Shown piece after piece: positions 1 through 10,997 of a stretch of DNA of 64,000 nt. The notes below the pieces were generated by a model that saw only the letters and a list, made by a program, of their open reading frames with translations, did not search any database and was not told where the DNA came from. The stretch is from Bacteroidales bacterium (GTDB lineage: Bacteria; Bacteroidota; Bacteroidia; Bacteroidales; F082). The number at the start of each line of letters is the position of its first letter. The stretch's first letter is position 1. The stretch is taken from positions 1 through 64,000 of the forward strand of contig JAFGXS010000011.1 of NCBI GenBank assembly GCA_016936505.1, given 5' to 3'. A program made the position numbers and the translations under genes.

Positions 1-181
1 CCTCCCAAAACCAACAATTATGAAAACCCTTTAAACAAAGCAAAATGTAATAGGAATTTACCCTTGCTTTATTCACTGCAAATATACAATATTTTTTTCT
101 ATTTGATTTACTTTTTTTAAAAAAGATGTTAATTTTTGTTAATCGTCTTATTATAAATTTAGCATAAACTACTTTTGTAAC

Positions 182-1624
182 ATGAATAAAAAGCTTACTG
201 CATTAATTATTTCCCTGGTTACCATTGCCAGCATCGGATTGCTTTTTATCCAGGTTTACTGGATAAAAAATGCGCTACAAGTCAGACGTGCTGCATTTAA
301 TCGTGATGTGAACCAGGCAATGAGCCAGGTTAAATTTGCTCTGGACAAGTTACGCTACCAGGATTACTACCTGCATTCCAGGGAATTTTATAAGAAAAAT
401 CAAAATGTTTATGCTGCATTTGACTCAATAAATCAGGCATTTTACTCACATCTAACACCAATGGTTAGTGCCGATGACATTGCACGTTTTTTAGAAAAAA
501 GAAGTCAGTTAAGTCAGGCCTATCAAAAACTTTTCAACTCATTCAGAGAAGTAAATGATACAGACTTTTTTTCTGAGAACAAACCTGTTATTGATTCGTT
601 AATTAATACATACCTCGATCAAAAAAATATAAAAACCCCTTATGAATTTGGCATTTTTAATCCTTTTAAGAATGCCATGATTTATCAAAGTACAGGAAAA
701 TATCCCAATCAATTACTAAACAATAGCTTTGTATATAACCTTGCTCCAATTGGAAGCAATATGGAACTTCCACTGAAATTTCTTATTTACTTTCCTAAAG
801 AACAATCATTTATTATCAGTAGTTTATATAAGCTTTTATTTGTTTCGGTTTTGTTATTTGTAATTGTGATCGGTTCTTTTTATTTCAGTATTCACATTAT
901 TCAGAAACAGAAGAAGTTGTCTGAAATGAAAAATGATCTCATTAATAATATGACCCACGAGTTCAAAACCCCCATTTCCACCATTTCTTTGGCATGCGAG
1001 GTTCTAAGAGATAAAGACATACAAAAATCGGATGATATTTACCAGCAATATGTTAAAATTATTGATGAAGAAAACAAAAGACTTAGTACCATGTCTGAAG
1101 AAATTCTCAGATCAGCAACTATAGAACATGGAAAACTTAAGCTAAACCAAGAACACGTCAACCTAAATAATTTGATTAACAACGCTATTAAGAGTAAAGC
1201 TTTAAGTGCCCAAAATAAAGGTGGCAGTATTGTTACTAAACTTGAAGCCACTCAGACAGAATTATACGGAGATAAAGTACATCTAACTAATATTTTTATC
1301 AATTTGATTGATAACGCCATCAAATACAATTTAGAAGTTCCGTTTGTTGAGGTTTACACTAAGAACCTAAAACAAGGAGTTCTGATTAGTGTAAAAGATA
1401 ATGGTATTGGCATTAGTAAATCGAATCAAAAAAAGGTTTTTGACAAACTATATCGTGTTCCTACCGGCAATGTACACAACTTTAAAGGATTTGGACTTGG
1501 GCTAAACTATGTTAAAGCTATTGTAGAACAGCACAATGGAAAAATAACTATTGAATCGGAGCTGGGAAAGGGATCAATTTTTCACGTATATTTACCCAAT
1601 GAAAATTCAATAACACATGGATAA
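182..1624 (+). CDS. Two-component sensor histidine kinase (RprX-like)
   Basis: Two TM segments, H-box MTHEFKTPISTI, N-box NLIDNAIKYN, G-boxes DNGIGI and GFGLGLNYVK; overlaps the following response regulator by 8 nt. Confidence 0.93.
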   Translation: MNKKLTALIISLVTIASIGLLFIQVYWIKNALQVRRAAFNRDVNQAMSQVKFALDKLRYQDYYLHSREFYKKNQNVYAAFDSINQAFYSHLTPMVSADDIARFLEKRSQLSQAYQKLFNSFREVNDTDFFSENKPVIDSLINTYLDQKNIKTPYEFGIFNPFKNAMIYQSTGKYPNQLLNNSFVYNLAPIGSNMELPLKFLIYFPKEQSFIISSLYKLLFVSVLLFVIVIGSFYFSIHIIQKQKKLSEMKNDLINNMTHEFKTPISTISLACEVLRDKDIQKSDDIYQQYVKIIDEENKRLSTMSEEILRSATIEHGKLKLNQEHVNLNNLINNAIKSKALSAQNKGGSIVTKLEATQTELYGDKVHLTNIFINLIDNAIKYNLEVPFVEVYTKNLKQGVLISVKDNGIGISKSNQKKVFDKLYRVPTGNVHNFKGFGLGLNYVKAIVEQHNGKITIESELGKGSIFHVYLPNENSITHG

Positions 1625-2321
1625 AAAAATTAACTTATTATTAGCCGAAGACGACAAAAATTTAGGAAGTATTTTAAAAACTTATCTTGAGGCCAAAGGC
1701 TTCCAAACCACGTTATGTGAAAATGGTCAGGAAGCATTAGACACATTTAAAAAACAAGAGTTTGAATTTTGCATCTTAGATGTTATGATGCCTGTAATGG
1801 ATGGTTTCACACTGGCAAAAGAAATCAGAAAGATTGACAAAAGCGTTCCCTTTCTTTTTCTTACAGCCAAATCAATTCAGGAAGACAAATTCCAGGGATT
1901 TGAATTAGGTGCAGACGATTACATTACCAAACCCTTTAGCATGGAGGAACTCCTTTTAAGAGTTAAAGCCATACTAAGAAGAAGTAATGTATCTGAACAT
2001 CAACATAAGAATCATATCTATAAGTTTGGTAAATATACTTTTGATTATGACAGACAGCTCTTGTCTATTGACAAAGAGCAAAACAAGCTTACTTCAAAAG
2101 AAGCAGAACTTTTAAGGCTTCTTTGTGACAACCTGAATGAAGTTCTGGATCGTACAGTTGCTTTGAATAAGATCTGGTATGATGATAGTTATTTCAATGC
2201 AAGATCAATGGATGTCTACATTACCAAGCTTAGAAAATTCCTGAAAGACGATCCGGAAGTTGAGTTAATCAACGTTCACGGAGTCGGATTCAAACTGGTT
2301 GCACCTGAAGTTGAAGAGTAA
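1617..2321 (+). CDS. Response regulator, OmpR/PhoB family (RprY-like)
   Basis: Receiver domain (EDDKNLG, LDVMMPVMDG, TAKS, GADDYITKPF) plus C-terminal winged helix (SMDVYITKLRKFL, NVHGVGFKL). Confidence 0.95.
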   Translation: MDKKINLLLAEDDKNLGSILKTYLEAKGFQTTLCENGQEALDTFKKQEFEFCILDVMMPVMDGFTLAKEIRKIDKSVPFLFLTAKSIQEDKFQGFELGADDYITKPFSMEELLLRVKAILRRSNVSEHQHKNHIYKFGKYTFDYDRQLLSIDKEQNKLTSKEAELLRLLCDNLNEVLDRTVALNKIWYDDSYFNARSMDVYITKLRKFLKDDPEVELINVHGVGFKLVAPEVEE

Positions 2322-2322
2322 T

Positions 2323-2715
2323 TTACACATTAATTTGTGTAACCTTAGGAGCTCCGGCACCTCCCTGATAGGCTGAATTTCCAAACCCAAGTATGGGATA
2401 AAAAATAATTGACAGAAAAATCAGTCCTAAGGTAAACGCTTCATTTTTTCCAAAACTTTTGGAAAGCAAATTAGTTACCCATATTGAAACCACAATGTTG
2501 GCTATGGGTAAAAAATACCATACAAGCCACCACTCTGGCTTTTTAACAATTTGTAGCAACACAAAAATATTATAAAAAGGAATCAGGGAAGCCCAGCCGG
2601 GTTTTCCTGCCTTTTCATAAATGCGCCACATTGCAGCTATCTGCAAAACTACCAGTGCTAAAACAATAACAACTATTGTCCAAATAGAGTCTGTACTAAG
2701 ATTAGAATTTTCCAT
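2323..2715 (-). CDS. Small multi-TM membrane protein (DUF5684-like)
   Basis: Four hydrophobic helices with the motif EKAGKPGWASLIPFYN... Confidence 0.7.
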   Translation of the reverse strand: MENSNLSTDSIWTIVVIVLALVVLQIAAMWRIYEKAGKPGWASLIPFYNIFVLLQIVKKPEWWLVWYFLPIANIVVSIWVTNLLSKSFGKNEAFTLGLIFLSIIFYPILGFGNSAYQGGAGAPKVTQINV

Positions 2716-2726
2716 AGTAAATTAAT

Positions 2727-3383
2727 TTAATTAAACATTTCAGGAATTTCTCCCTCAACAATAAGAGAAGCCCCTGTCTTTTCAATAATTTCTTCCACAG
2801 AAACTCCAGGTGCTCTTTCCAGCAATTTAAAACCTTCTTGAGTTACTTCAATTACAGCCAAATCGGAAACGATCTTTTTAACACAAGAAACCCCTGTAAG
2901 AGGAAGCGTGCAATGCTTTATAAGTTTTGGGTTCCCGTCTCTGTCAGTATGGGTCATTGCAACAATAATGTTTTTTGCTGAAGCTACCAGATCCATAGCC
3001 CCACCCATTCCTTTTACCATTTTGCCCGGAATTTTCCAACTGGCGATATCCCCTTTTTCACTCACTTCAAAAGCTCCTAAAACAGTTAAGTCAATATGAC
3101 CGCCACGGATCATAGCAAAGCTGGTAGCCGAATCAAAAAAAGCTGCTCCTTTCACATAAGTAACTGTTTGCTTACCAGCATTTATCAGATCAGCATCTAC
3201 CTTCTCTTTTTCCGGAAAAGGTCCAATTCCTAACAATCCGTTTTCTGATTGTAAAACCACCTCCATCCCGTCAGGAATATAATTAGCGACAAGTGTCGGA
3301 ATACCAATTCCCAGGTTCACATAATAACCATCCTGAAGTTCCAAAGCAATACGTTTTGCTATTCCATTTTTATCTAAAGCCAT
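2727..3383 (-). CDS. scoB: 3-oxoacid CoA-transferase subunit B
   Basis: [32 protein letters not shown] motifs; downstream of subunit A. Confidence 0.93.
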   Translation of the reverse strand: MALDKNGIAKRIALELQDGYYVNLGIGIPTLVANYIPDGMEVVLQSENGLLGIGPFPEKEKVDADLINAGKQTVTYVKGAAFFDSATSFAMIRGGHIDLTVLGAFEVSEKGDIASWKIPGKMVKGMGGAMDLVASAKNIIVAMTHTDRDGNPKLIKHCTLPLTGVSCVKKIVSDLAVIEVTQEGFKLLERAPGVSVEEIIEKTGASLIVEGEIPEMFN

Positions 3384-3411
3384 GATTTTAAATTTTTCAG
3401 ATTAACAATAA

Positions 3412-4104
3412 CTAATTGCTTGTTGTAGCAAACTCAATTCTTTTCTCATAATTTTCGCCCTTGAAGATCCGCTGAACAAATATTCCCGGAGTATGAATCA
3501 TATTTGGATCTAATGTTCCTGCAGGAACCAACTCTTCAACCTCTGCAATTGTAATTTTACCGGCCATTGCCATCATATTATTAAAGTTATTGGCTGTATG
3601 GCGATAAATCAGATTACCGGAAGTATCTCCTTTCCATGCTTTTACGATAGCAAAATCGGCATGCAATGCCTTTTCCATGACATACATTTTACCATTGAAC
3701 TCTCGGGTCTCTTTTCCTTCTGCCACTTCAGTTCCATATCCTGCAGGTACATAAAATGCAGGAATTCCTGCACCACCGGCACGACAACGTTCTGCTAATG
3801 TTCCCTGTGGGTTCAACTCAACTTCCAATTCTCCAGATAATAACTGTCTTTCAAACTCGGCATTTTCACCAACATAAGATGAGATCATCTTTCTGATTTG
3901 ATGTTTTTGCAATAAAATTCCCAAGCCAAAATCGTCAACCCCTGCATTATTTGAAATACAGGTTAGTCCTGTAATACCTGACTCAGACAGTGCATTAATT
4001 GTTTTTTCAGGAATTCCACACAAACCGAAGCCACCCAACATCAAGGTCATGCCATCCTCAATGCCATTAATGGCTTCCTGTGCATTTTTGACCACTTTAT
4101 TCAT
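3412..4104 (-). CDS. scoA: 3-oxoacid CoA-transferase subunit A
   Basis: [36 protein letters not shown] motifs. Confidence 0.93.
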   Translation of the reverse strand: MNKVVKNAQEAINGIEDGMTLMLGGFGLCGIPEKTINALSESGITGLTCISNNAGVDDFGLGILLQKHQIRKMISSYVGENAEFERQLLSGELEVELNPQGTLAERCRAGGAGIPAFYVPAGYGTEVAEGKETREFNGKMYVMEKALHADFAIVKAWKGDTSGNLIYRHTANNFNNMMAMAGKITIAEVEELVPAGTLDPNMIHTPGIFVQRIFKGENYEKRIEFATTSN

Positions 4105-4128
4105 TTGTCCATTATTTATTTCGTACTA

Positions 4129-5274
4129 TTAACAACCAATCTGACGCGAAATTACCAAACGCTGAATTTCCGAGGTTCCTTCACCTATTTGTAACAATCT
4201 TTGATCACGATAAAAACGTTCAATTGGATAATCCTTCATCAAGCCGTAACCACCATGTATCTGAACGGCCTCATCGGCCACTTCACGGGCAATTTCAGAA
4301 CAATACAACTTCGACATGGCAGCTTCTTTTGAGTAGGGTCTTCCTTCATCTTTTAGCCAACAGGCTTTGTACAAAAGATTCCGGGCAAGTTCAATTTTCA
4401 TCGCCATATCGGCAAGTTTGAAGGAATTAATCTGAAACCTGGAAATCTGTTTACCAAACTGTTTACGCTCCTGAGCATAACTCAACGCCATTTCGAAGGC
4501 TCCCTGTGCAAGACCTAATCCCATGGCCCCGATAGATAAACGGCCACCATCCAGTGTATGCAACATAATATGTGAACCTTCACCAACTTTTCCCAAAAGA
4601 TTTTCTTCAGGAACATGCACATCATCAAAATACAATTCAGAAGTATCGGAAGCCCTCCACATCAGTTTTTCATGCATAGGAACCTGCTTAAATCCTTTAG
4701 TTCCACTTTCTACAATAATCGTTGTAAATACCTTTTTCCCGTTCTCCTCACCTGATACAGCCTGAACCGTACATCCTTTCGAGATATCAGACGCACCGTT
4801 GGTAATAAATATTTTTGAACCATTGATAATCCATTCCTTGTTTTTAAGAACCGCTGTAGTTTTTGAACCACGGGAATCGGAACCGGCACCAGGTTCAGTA
4901 AGGCCAAAGCTCCACACCCCTTTTCCGGTACACAGCTGAGGAATATATTTCATTCGTTGTTCTTCGGTTCCATATACATAAAGAGGACCTATTCCCAATG
5001 AATTATGAGCAGCCACTGTAGCCGCTTGCGAACCATCTACACGAGCCAACTCTTCAACGGCAATAATGTAAGACAAAGTATCCAAACCATGACCACCATA
5101 CTTTTGAGGAATTGTCATTCCAAACAAACCAAGTTCTCCCATTTTTTTGGTCAGTTCATAAGAAAACTCTTCTCTATCATCCAGCTCCTTGGCAACAGGT
5201 TTTATCTCACGTTCTGCAAAATCCCTTACGGTTTCGCGAATCAAATTCTGTTCCTCACTTAAATCAAAATTCAT
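4129..5274 (-). CDS. Acyl-CoA dehydrogenase (SCAD-type catalytic residue pattern)
   Basis: FGLTEPGAGSDS, ERKQFGKQISRFQ, IHGGYGLMKDYPIERFYRD, IGEGTSEIQR motifs. Confidence 0.93.
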   Translation of the reverse strand: MNFDLSEEQNLIRETVRDFAEREIKPVAKELDDREEFSYELTKKMGELGLFGMTIPQKYGGHGLDTLSYIIAVEELARVDGSQAATVAAHNSLGIGPLYVYGTEEQRMKYIPQLCTGKGVWSFGLTEPGAGSDSRGSKTTAVLKNKEWIINGSKIFITNGASDISKGCTVQAVSGEENGKKVFTTIIVESGTKGFKQVPMHEKLMWRASDTSELYFDDVHVPEENLLGKVGEGSHIMLHTLDGGRLSIGAMGLGLAQGAFEMALSYAQERKQFGKQISRFQINSFKLADMAMKIELARNLLYKACWLKDEGRPYSKEAAMSKLYCSEIAREVADEAVQIHGGYGLMKDYPIERFYRDQRLLQIGEGTSEIQRLVISRQIGC

Positions 5275-5292
5275 TATATCTATTAATTAAAT

Positions 5293-7284
5293 TTACTCTT
5301 CTGTTTTTAATGTAATCAATTGCAAATCTGTATCAACACGATCACCCTCTTTTACATTTATTTTTTCAACTATTGCATCCTGCATTGCAATAATATTATT
5401 CTCCATCTTCATGGCTTCAACTACCAACAACAAACTACCTCTGTGTACCTTGTCACCCACATTCACATTCACTTTAATTACTTTTCCCGGCATAGGTGCA
5501 AATAAACTACCCTTTCCTGAAGCATTTTCTCCTGCAGAATAATCTTCAAGATCATTGAGTTCATCTGTCCTATCCAGAACAAATGAAACACCATGCACTG
5601 TAATAAAATATTGTTGCTTCTCATTAACAGAAATATAAGCTGTGATGTCCTCTTGAAAGATACGAAAATCTATCTGATGTTGTGAATATTTAACCAAAGA
5701 AACTTCCATCTTTGTCCCGCTAAGATCAAATTCATAACTATCATAATTATGCTTTGTCAGTTCCAACCTCATAGTTTCGGTTCCCAGAATAAACGAAAAC
5801 CGTAAAACAATCCGCCAAAACCCCATTGCATTCCAAACATCAGTTGAAGCTTTATGCTTGTGATTATTCAATATATGAAGAGCCAATGCTAATACAGCTG
5901 CACTTTTCCCTCTTTCATTTCTAAAAAAATTAATCTCGTTTACAATTTTTGCAGTATGTTCTTCACAAAATTTGGTAGAAACCTGATTCTTTTGATAAGC
6001 CGGATGCTCCAGTAAATATTTAAGGTAAGAAATATTAGTTTTCACACCTTGAATTACATAGTGCTGTAGCGAGTCAATACTTTTATCAATGGCTTCCTGT
6101 CGGTTCTGACCCCAAACCACCATTTTACTGATCATAGGGTCAAAAAGGCTCTGAACCTCAACTGCTGTATCAACCGAAGAATCTATTCTGATCCCGTCTC
6201 CCACCGGTTCCTGATAGAAACTCATTTTTCCGGGGGCAGGCAAAAAGTTATTTTCAGCATCTTCGGCATAAATACGGCATTCTATAGCATGTCCGTTTTG
6301 TTTCAAATCATCCTGACTTAAGCTTAAAGGATAACCCTGAGCAACCCTGATCTGTTCTTCCACTAAATCTACACCAGTAACCATTTCCGTAACCGGATGT
6401 TCAACCTGAATACGGGTGTTCATTTCCAGAAAATAGAAATTCAAATGATTATCAACAAGAAACTCAACTGTTCCGGCACTATTGTATCCAACAGCTTTTG
6501 CAATGGAAACAGCTGCATTTCCCATTTTATTTCTTACTTCAGGAGTTAAAGTAGGCGAAGGGCTTTCTTCAATAATCTTCTGATAACGGCGCTGTATAGA
6601 ACATTCTCTTTCAAAAAGGTGAACCACGTTTCCATAGTTATCCCCCATCACCTGAATCTCAATATGCCGGGGCTCTTCAATATATTTTTCAATATAAATA
6701 CTTCCATCGCCAAAATAGTTTTTTGCTTCTCTTGACGTTGACTCCAGCATTTCTTTAAGATTTGAATCATCATAAAGAATCCTCATTCCTTTACCTCCAC
6801 CACCGGCTGCCGCTTTAATCAAAATGGGGTAATCTAAAGTTAAAGCCTTTTTTATCAATTCGGTCGGGGTTCCTACCACACCTTCTGTCATGGGAACATT
6901 GAGTTTATTCACAAAAGCTCTGGCCTCTATCTTATTTCCCATGAGTTTCATGGCTCTGGTATCGGGTCCGATATATACAACACCCTCCTTATCGCAAGCA
7001 TCCACTAGTAAGGCGTTTTCAGACAAAAAACCATATCCCGGATGCAAAGCATCACAATCAGTTTCTTTTGCCGCCTGAATAATTTTATCCACGTTCAGAT
7101 AAGATTCACTGAGTTCAGCTCCGCCAATCAGAACGGCTTCATCGGCCATTCTAGTGTGTAAAGCTCCTTTATCCGGTTCAGAATAAACTGCTACGGTCTT
7201 TATTCCCATTTTTTTGGCAGTCTTCATAATACGAACCGCAATCTCACCCCGGTTGGCAATCAGTATTTTTTTAAACGATTTCAT
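5293..7284 (-). CDS. Biotin-dependent acyl-CoA carboxylase alpha subunit (biotin carboxylase + BCCP; methylcrotonyl-CoA carboxylase-like)
   Basis: N-terminal KKILIANRGEIAVRI, ATP-grasp KAAAGGGGKGMR, EMNTRIQVEHPVTE; C-terminal biotinylation motif VVEAMKMEN. Confidence 0.93.
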   Translation of the reverse strand: MKSFKKILIANRGEIAVRIMKTAKKMGIKTVAVYSEPDKGALHTRMADEAVLIGGAELSESYLNVDKIIQAAKETDCDALHPGYGFLSENALLVDACDKEGVVYIGPDTRAMKLMGNKIEARAFVNKLNVPMTEGVVGTPTELIKKALTLDYPILIKAAAGGGGKGMRILYDDSNLKEMLESTSREAKNYFGDGSIYIEKYIEEPRHIEIQVMGDNYGNVVHLFERECSIQRRYQKIIEESPSPTLTPEVRNKMGNAAVSIAKAVGYNSAGTVEFLVDNHLNFYFLEMNTRIQVEHPVTEMVTGVDLVEEQIRVAQGYPLSLSQDDLKQNGHAIECRIYAEDAENNFLPAPGKMSFYQEPVGDGIRIDSSVDTAVEVQSLFDPMISKMVVWGQNRQEAIDKSIDSLQHYVIQGVKTNISYLKYLLEHPAYQKNQVSTKFCEEHTAKIVNEINFFRNERGKSAAVLALALHILNNHKHKASTDVWNAMGFWRIVLRFSFILGTETMRLELTKHNYDSYEFDLSGTKMEVSLVKYSQHQIDFRIFQEDITAYISVNEKQQYFITVHGVSFVLDRTDELNDLEDYSAGENASGKGSLFAPMPGKVIKVNVNVGDKVHRGSLLLVVEAMKMENNIIAMQDAIVEKINVKEGDRVDTDLQLITLKTEE

Positions 7285-7313
7285 CCAGTCAAAATTCTAA
7301 TGTAAGCTGTAAT

Positions 7314-8111
7314 TTATTTATTCCAGAACGGTTTTCTTTTTTCCAAAAATGCAGCCATTCCTTCCTGTCCTTCTTCAGAAGCCCTCAAACGGGCAATTAA
7401 TTCCGAAGTATATTTATAAACATTGTCCTCTGTTTCTGATGATAATTTCTCTATCAGTATTTTTGTTTCTCGAACAGCATTAGGTGCTGCTGAATGAAAA
7501 TGGGCAACCCATTCACTCAGTTTTTCATGTAACATATTTTCCGAAACTACCTCATTCACTAAATTCCATCTAAGTGCTTCCGCTGCGTCAAATCTTTTTC
7601 CGGTAAGCATAAGGGTTTTTGCTCCGGTTTCCCCAATTCTGTTCATTACAAATGGCGCTATAGTTGCAGGGCTAATTCCCAGTTTTACTTCGCTAAAAGC
7701 AAACTTTGTTTCTGAAGATGCCAATACAATATCACATGCAGACAACAGACCGTTTGCTCCTCCAAAGGCTACACCATGTACCATAGCTATAGTGGGAACC
7801 GGGCAATGATAAATTGACAAAAATAAATCAGCTAATTTCTTTCCGTCATTTACATTTTCTTTAAAACCATTTCCTGCAATTTCCTTCATGTAATTCAGGT
7901 CGGCACCAGCACAAAAACTTTTACCTTCACCTCGAATTACTACTACCAGAGGATTCTTTTTTGCAACCTTTAACGATCTGAAAATTGCTGTTAACTCTCC
8001 TATCATTTCGCGATTCATTGCATTATGAACCTCCGGTCGGTTCAAACTGATTTCTAGATAACTGTCTTTAAAATCAATAAGTATTGTTTTGGGCTGCTGT
8101 TGAATATCCAT
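7314..8111 (-). CDS. Enoyl-CoA hydratase/isomerase family protein, methylglutaconyl-CoA hydratase-like
   Basis: Crotonase fold motifs GEGKSFCAGADLNYMK, HGVAFGGANGLLSACDIVLA, FAFSEVKLGISPATIAPFV (LiuC-like), within the carboxylase cluster. Confidence 0.88.
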   Translation of the reverse strand: MDIQQQPKTILIDFKDSYLEISLNRPEVHNAMNREMIGELTAIFRSLKVAKKNPLVVVIRGEGKSFCAGADLNYMKEIAGNGFKENVNDGKKLADLFLSIYHCPVPTIAMVHGVAFGGANGLLSACDIVLASSETKFAFSEVKLGISPATIAPFVMNRIGETGAKTLMLTGKRFDAAEALRWNLVNEVVSENMLHEKLSEWVAHFHSAAPNAVRETKILIEKLSSETEDNVYKYTSELIARLRASEEGQEGMAAFLEKRKPFWNK

Positions 8112-8121
8112 TTTTTATCCA

Positions 8122-9774
8122 TTACATTCTGAAAATACCGTATTTCTGATCCGGGAATTTATTATTCAGCGACATGGAAATCCCCATAGCCAGTACCTTT
8201 CTTGTATCAACCGGGTCAATAATTCCATCATCCCAAATACGGGAAGTGCTGTATAAAGCAGCCCCTTCTTTTTCATATTTTTCCAGAATTGGTTTTTTAA
8301 GCTTTTCTATTTCTTCCTGTGTCATTTCCTTTCCCATAGCTTGGTACTGCTCCTGTTTTACTGTTGCCAAAACTGTGGCGGCCTGTTCTCCACCCATAAC
8401 AGAAATTTTGGCATTGGGCCACATAAACAACAAACGGGGATCATAAGCACGACCTGCCATTCCGTAATTTCCAGCGCCGAATGATCCACCAAAAATCACC
8501 GTAAATTTGGGCACATTAGCATTGGAAACAGCATGAACCATTTTTGCTCCATCCTTGGCAATTCCTTTTCTTTCAAATTCTTTTCCTACAATGAAACCTG
8601 TTATGTTTTGCAAAAAAATCAATGGAATTTTTCGTGCCGTACAAAGCTCAATGAAGTGGGTCACTTTTAAAGCAGATTCGGAAAATAACACTCCGTAATT
8701 GGCAATAATTCCAACAGGAAAGCCCATAATGCGGGCAAAACCTGTTACTACAGTCGTAGCATATTTAGCTTTGAACTCCTGAAAGCGACTTCCATCCACC
8801 ATTCGCATAATGATCTCATGGGGGTCAACCAGTTTTTTTAGGTCTACGGGTACAATTCCATATAATTCTTCAGGATTGTAAGCAGGGGGTTCCGGTTCAG
8901 CAATATCAAGCATTTGTTTCTCCCTGAACTCCAGATTTTCGAAAATATTCCTGCAAATCTGAATGGCGTGCTTATCGTTTATAGCAAAATGATCGGCCAC
9001 GCCGGACATTGAGGTGTGCACTTCAGCGCCTCCCAGTTCTTCTGCTGTAACTTCTTCTCCGGTTGCAGCTTTTACCAGCGGTGGCCCTCCAAGGAAAATC
9101 GTTCCTTGCTCTTTTACAATAATAGTTTCATCGCTCATTGCAGGAACATAAGCCCCACCAGCTGTACACGAACCCATCACAATCGAAATTTGAGGAATTC
9201 CCATAGCCGACATTCGTGCCTGATTGTAAAAGAACCTACCAAAATGGTTGGCATCCGGGAAAACAGTATCCTGCTCGGGAAGGAAAGCTCCGCCAGAATC
9301 TACCATGTAAACACAGGGCAAATTATTTTCCATCGCAATTTGTTGCGCTCTTAAATGCTTCTTGATGGTGTAACGCATGTAGGTTCCACCCTTAACTGTA
9401 GCATCATTAGCTATGATCACCGTTTCTTTTCCATGAATTACTCCCACTCCGGTAATAATTCCTGCAGAAGGAAACTCATCATTATATTGTCCGTAAGCAG
9501 CCAAAGGAGATAACTCCAGAAAAGGAGTCTCCTGGTCAATCAGTAAATCAATTCTTTCTCTGGCAAGTAATTTACCCCTACTCTTGTGCCTTTCTACTGA
9601 TGAGATAGAGCCTCCGACAGTATTTTTTCTTAAGATTTGTTTGTAATCATTCAGAATATCAAGAAAAGCTTTTTTATTGCTTTGAAATTCTTTGGAATGA
9701 ACATCTATTTTTGTGGTTAATTTTTGCAATGGTTGAAAATTTAAAATTCTACCTTGTAAGCTGAACAGGTTCAC
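8122..9774 (-). CDS. Acyl-CoA carboxylase beta subunit (methylcrotonyl-CoA carboxylase-like carboxyltransferase)
   Basis: [56 protein letters not shown] motifs; exact start codon uncertain. Confidence 0.92.
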   Translation of the reverse strand: MNLFSLQGRILNFQPLQKLTTKIDVHSKEFQSNKKAFLDILNDYKQILRKNTVGGSISSVERHKSRGKLLARERIDLLIDQETPFLELSPLAAYGQYNDEFPSAGIITGVGVIHGKETVIIANDATVKGGTYMRYTIKKHLRAQQIAMENNLPCVYMVDSGGAFLPEQDTVFPDANHFGRFFYNQARMSAMGIPQISIVMGSCTAGGAYVPAMSDETIIVKEQGTIFLGGPPLVKAATGEEVTAEELGGAEVHTSMSGVADHFAINDKHAIQICRNIFENLEFREKQMLDIAEPEPPAYNPEELYGIVPVDLKKLVDPHEIIMRMVDGSRFQEFKAKYATTVVTGFARIMGFPVGIIANYGVLFSESALKVTHFIELCTARKIPLIFLQNITGFIVGKEFERKGIAKDGAKMVHAVSNANVPKFTVIFGGSFGAGNYGMAGRAYDPRLLFMWPNAKISVMGGEQAATVLATVKQEQYQAMGKEMTQEEIEKLKKPILEKYEKEGAALYSTSRIWDDGIIDPVDTRKVLAMGISMSLNNKFPDQKYGIFRM

Positions 9775-9986
9775 CTATGCAAGTTTAAGAAAAAAACAGC
9801 AATTTTTATCCTTTTTTGAATGAAAACAAGTCTTAAAAAGCCTTATTCATTTTCACAAACACAATTCAATTACTACAAAATTAATGGTTCAAATGTTATT
9901 TAATAACATAAAATATATCTCTAAAAAAAATATTTCTACTTTAGCCTGACACTTACAAAGTTTATCTCATATCAAATAAAAAAGGC

Positions 9987-10997
9987 ATGCAATATCCCAA
10001 AAAAGTAGTTATTGGAGACATCACCGTTCGCGACGGATTTCAGCACGAAGAAAAATTTATTCCAACAGAGGCCAAAGTCTGGGTACTTGAAGAACTTATT
10101 CTCAGTGGAGTCAAGCATCTTGAAGTAACTAATTTTGGTAACCCAAAGGGTATGCCACAGTTTAACGATGCCGATGATTTATTTAAAAAGATACGATCCA
10201 GTAAAAGGGTTAAGGATCAATTAGATGATGTGGTTTTAACTGCTGTAACCATCAGGGAAAAAGCCATTGAAAGAGCTATTGAAGCAAAAAAAGAAGGATA
10301 CGGGCCCGACAGGATCTTACTAATGGTTTCCACTAGTGAATCGCATCAAAAAAAGAATTCGGGTCTTACTTTAAGTGAATACTGGAAAATGGCCGAAGAA
10401 TGGATTCCTAAAGCACATGATGCAGGAATTACTGTGAACGGAACGGTAAGTACCATTTGGGGATGCCCCATTGAGGGACCAACCAGGCTAGAAGACGCAA
10501 TTGATTTTACAAACCGCTGGTTCAACATAGGAGCCAATGATGTTGAACATGCAGATCATGACGGCTCTGCATCACCCGACAGAGTTTACAAATATTTCTC
10601 AATGCTGATGGCAAGCGTTAATAATCCACACAAACAAATTGCACACTTTCACACCACCCGAGGCTGGGGATTAGCCAATGTACTGGCCGCACTTCAGGCT
10701 GGAGTTACAAATTTTGAGTCAACTTTAGGTGGTATTGGCGGACAGCCCGCAAATTTTGTCGACGGAGTGCCTGTTGCCGGGACCGGAAGTTATTATTATA
10801 ACGATGCTAATGAAGTAGGACTAGTTTGTACTGAAGATATGTCGGTTATGATGGATGAAATGGGCATCGATACCCAGCTGAATATAGACAGGATCTTAAA
10901 AACAGGAAAAATGGTTGAGAAAATAGTTGGGCGTCGTTTACGTTCGAAAACCATTACTCAGGGCCGCATTCCCAAGTCATTAACCGGGCGTAAATAA
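9987..10997 (+). CDS. DRE-TIM metallolyase, HMG-CoA-lyase-like (signature Cys absent)
   Basis: N-terminal TVRDGFQHEE and metal-ligand HFHTTRGWGLANVLAALQAGV resemble HMGL, but the loop reads LGGIGGQPAN instead of GLGGCPY/F. Confidence 0.8.
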   Translation: MQYPKKVVIGDITVRDGFQHEEKFIPTEAKVWVLEELILSGVKHLEVTNFGNPKGMPQFNDADDLFKKIRSSKRVKDQLDDVVLTAVTIREKAIERAIEAKKEGYGPDRILLMVSTSESHQKKNSGLTLSEYWKMAEEWIPKAHDAGITVNGTVSTIWGCPIEGPTRLEDAIDFTNRWFNIGANDVEHADHDGSASPDRVYKYFSMLMASVNNPHKQIAHFHTTRGWGLANVLAALQAGVTNFESTLGGIGGQPANFVDGVPVAGTGSYYYNDANEVGLVCTEDMSVMMDEMGIDTQLNIDRILKTGKMVEKIVGRRLRSKTITQGRIPKSLTGRK

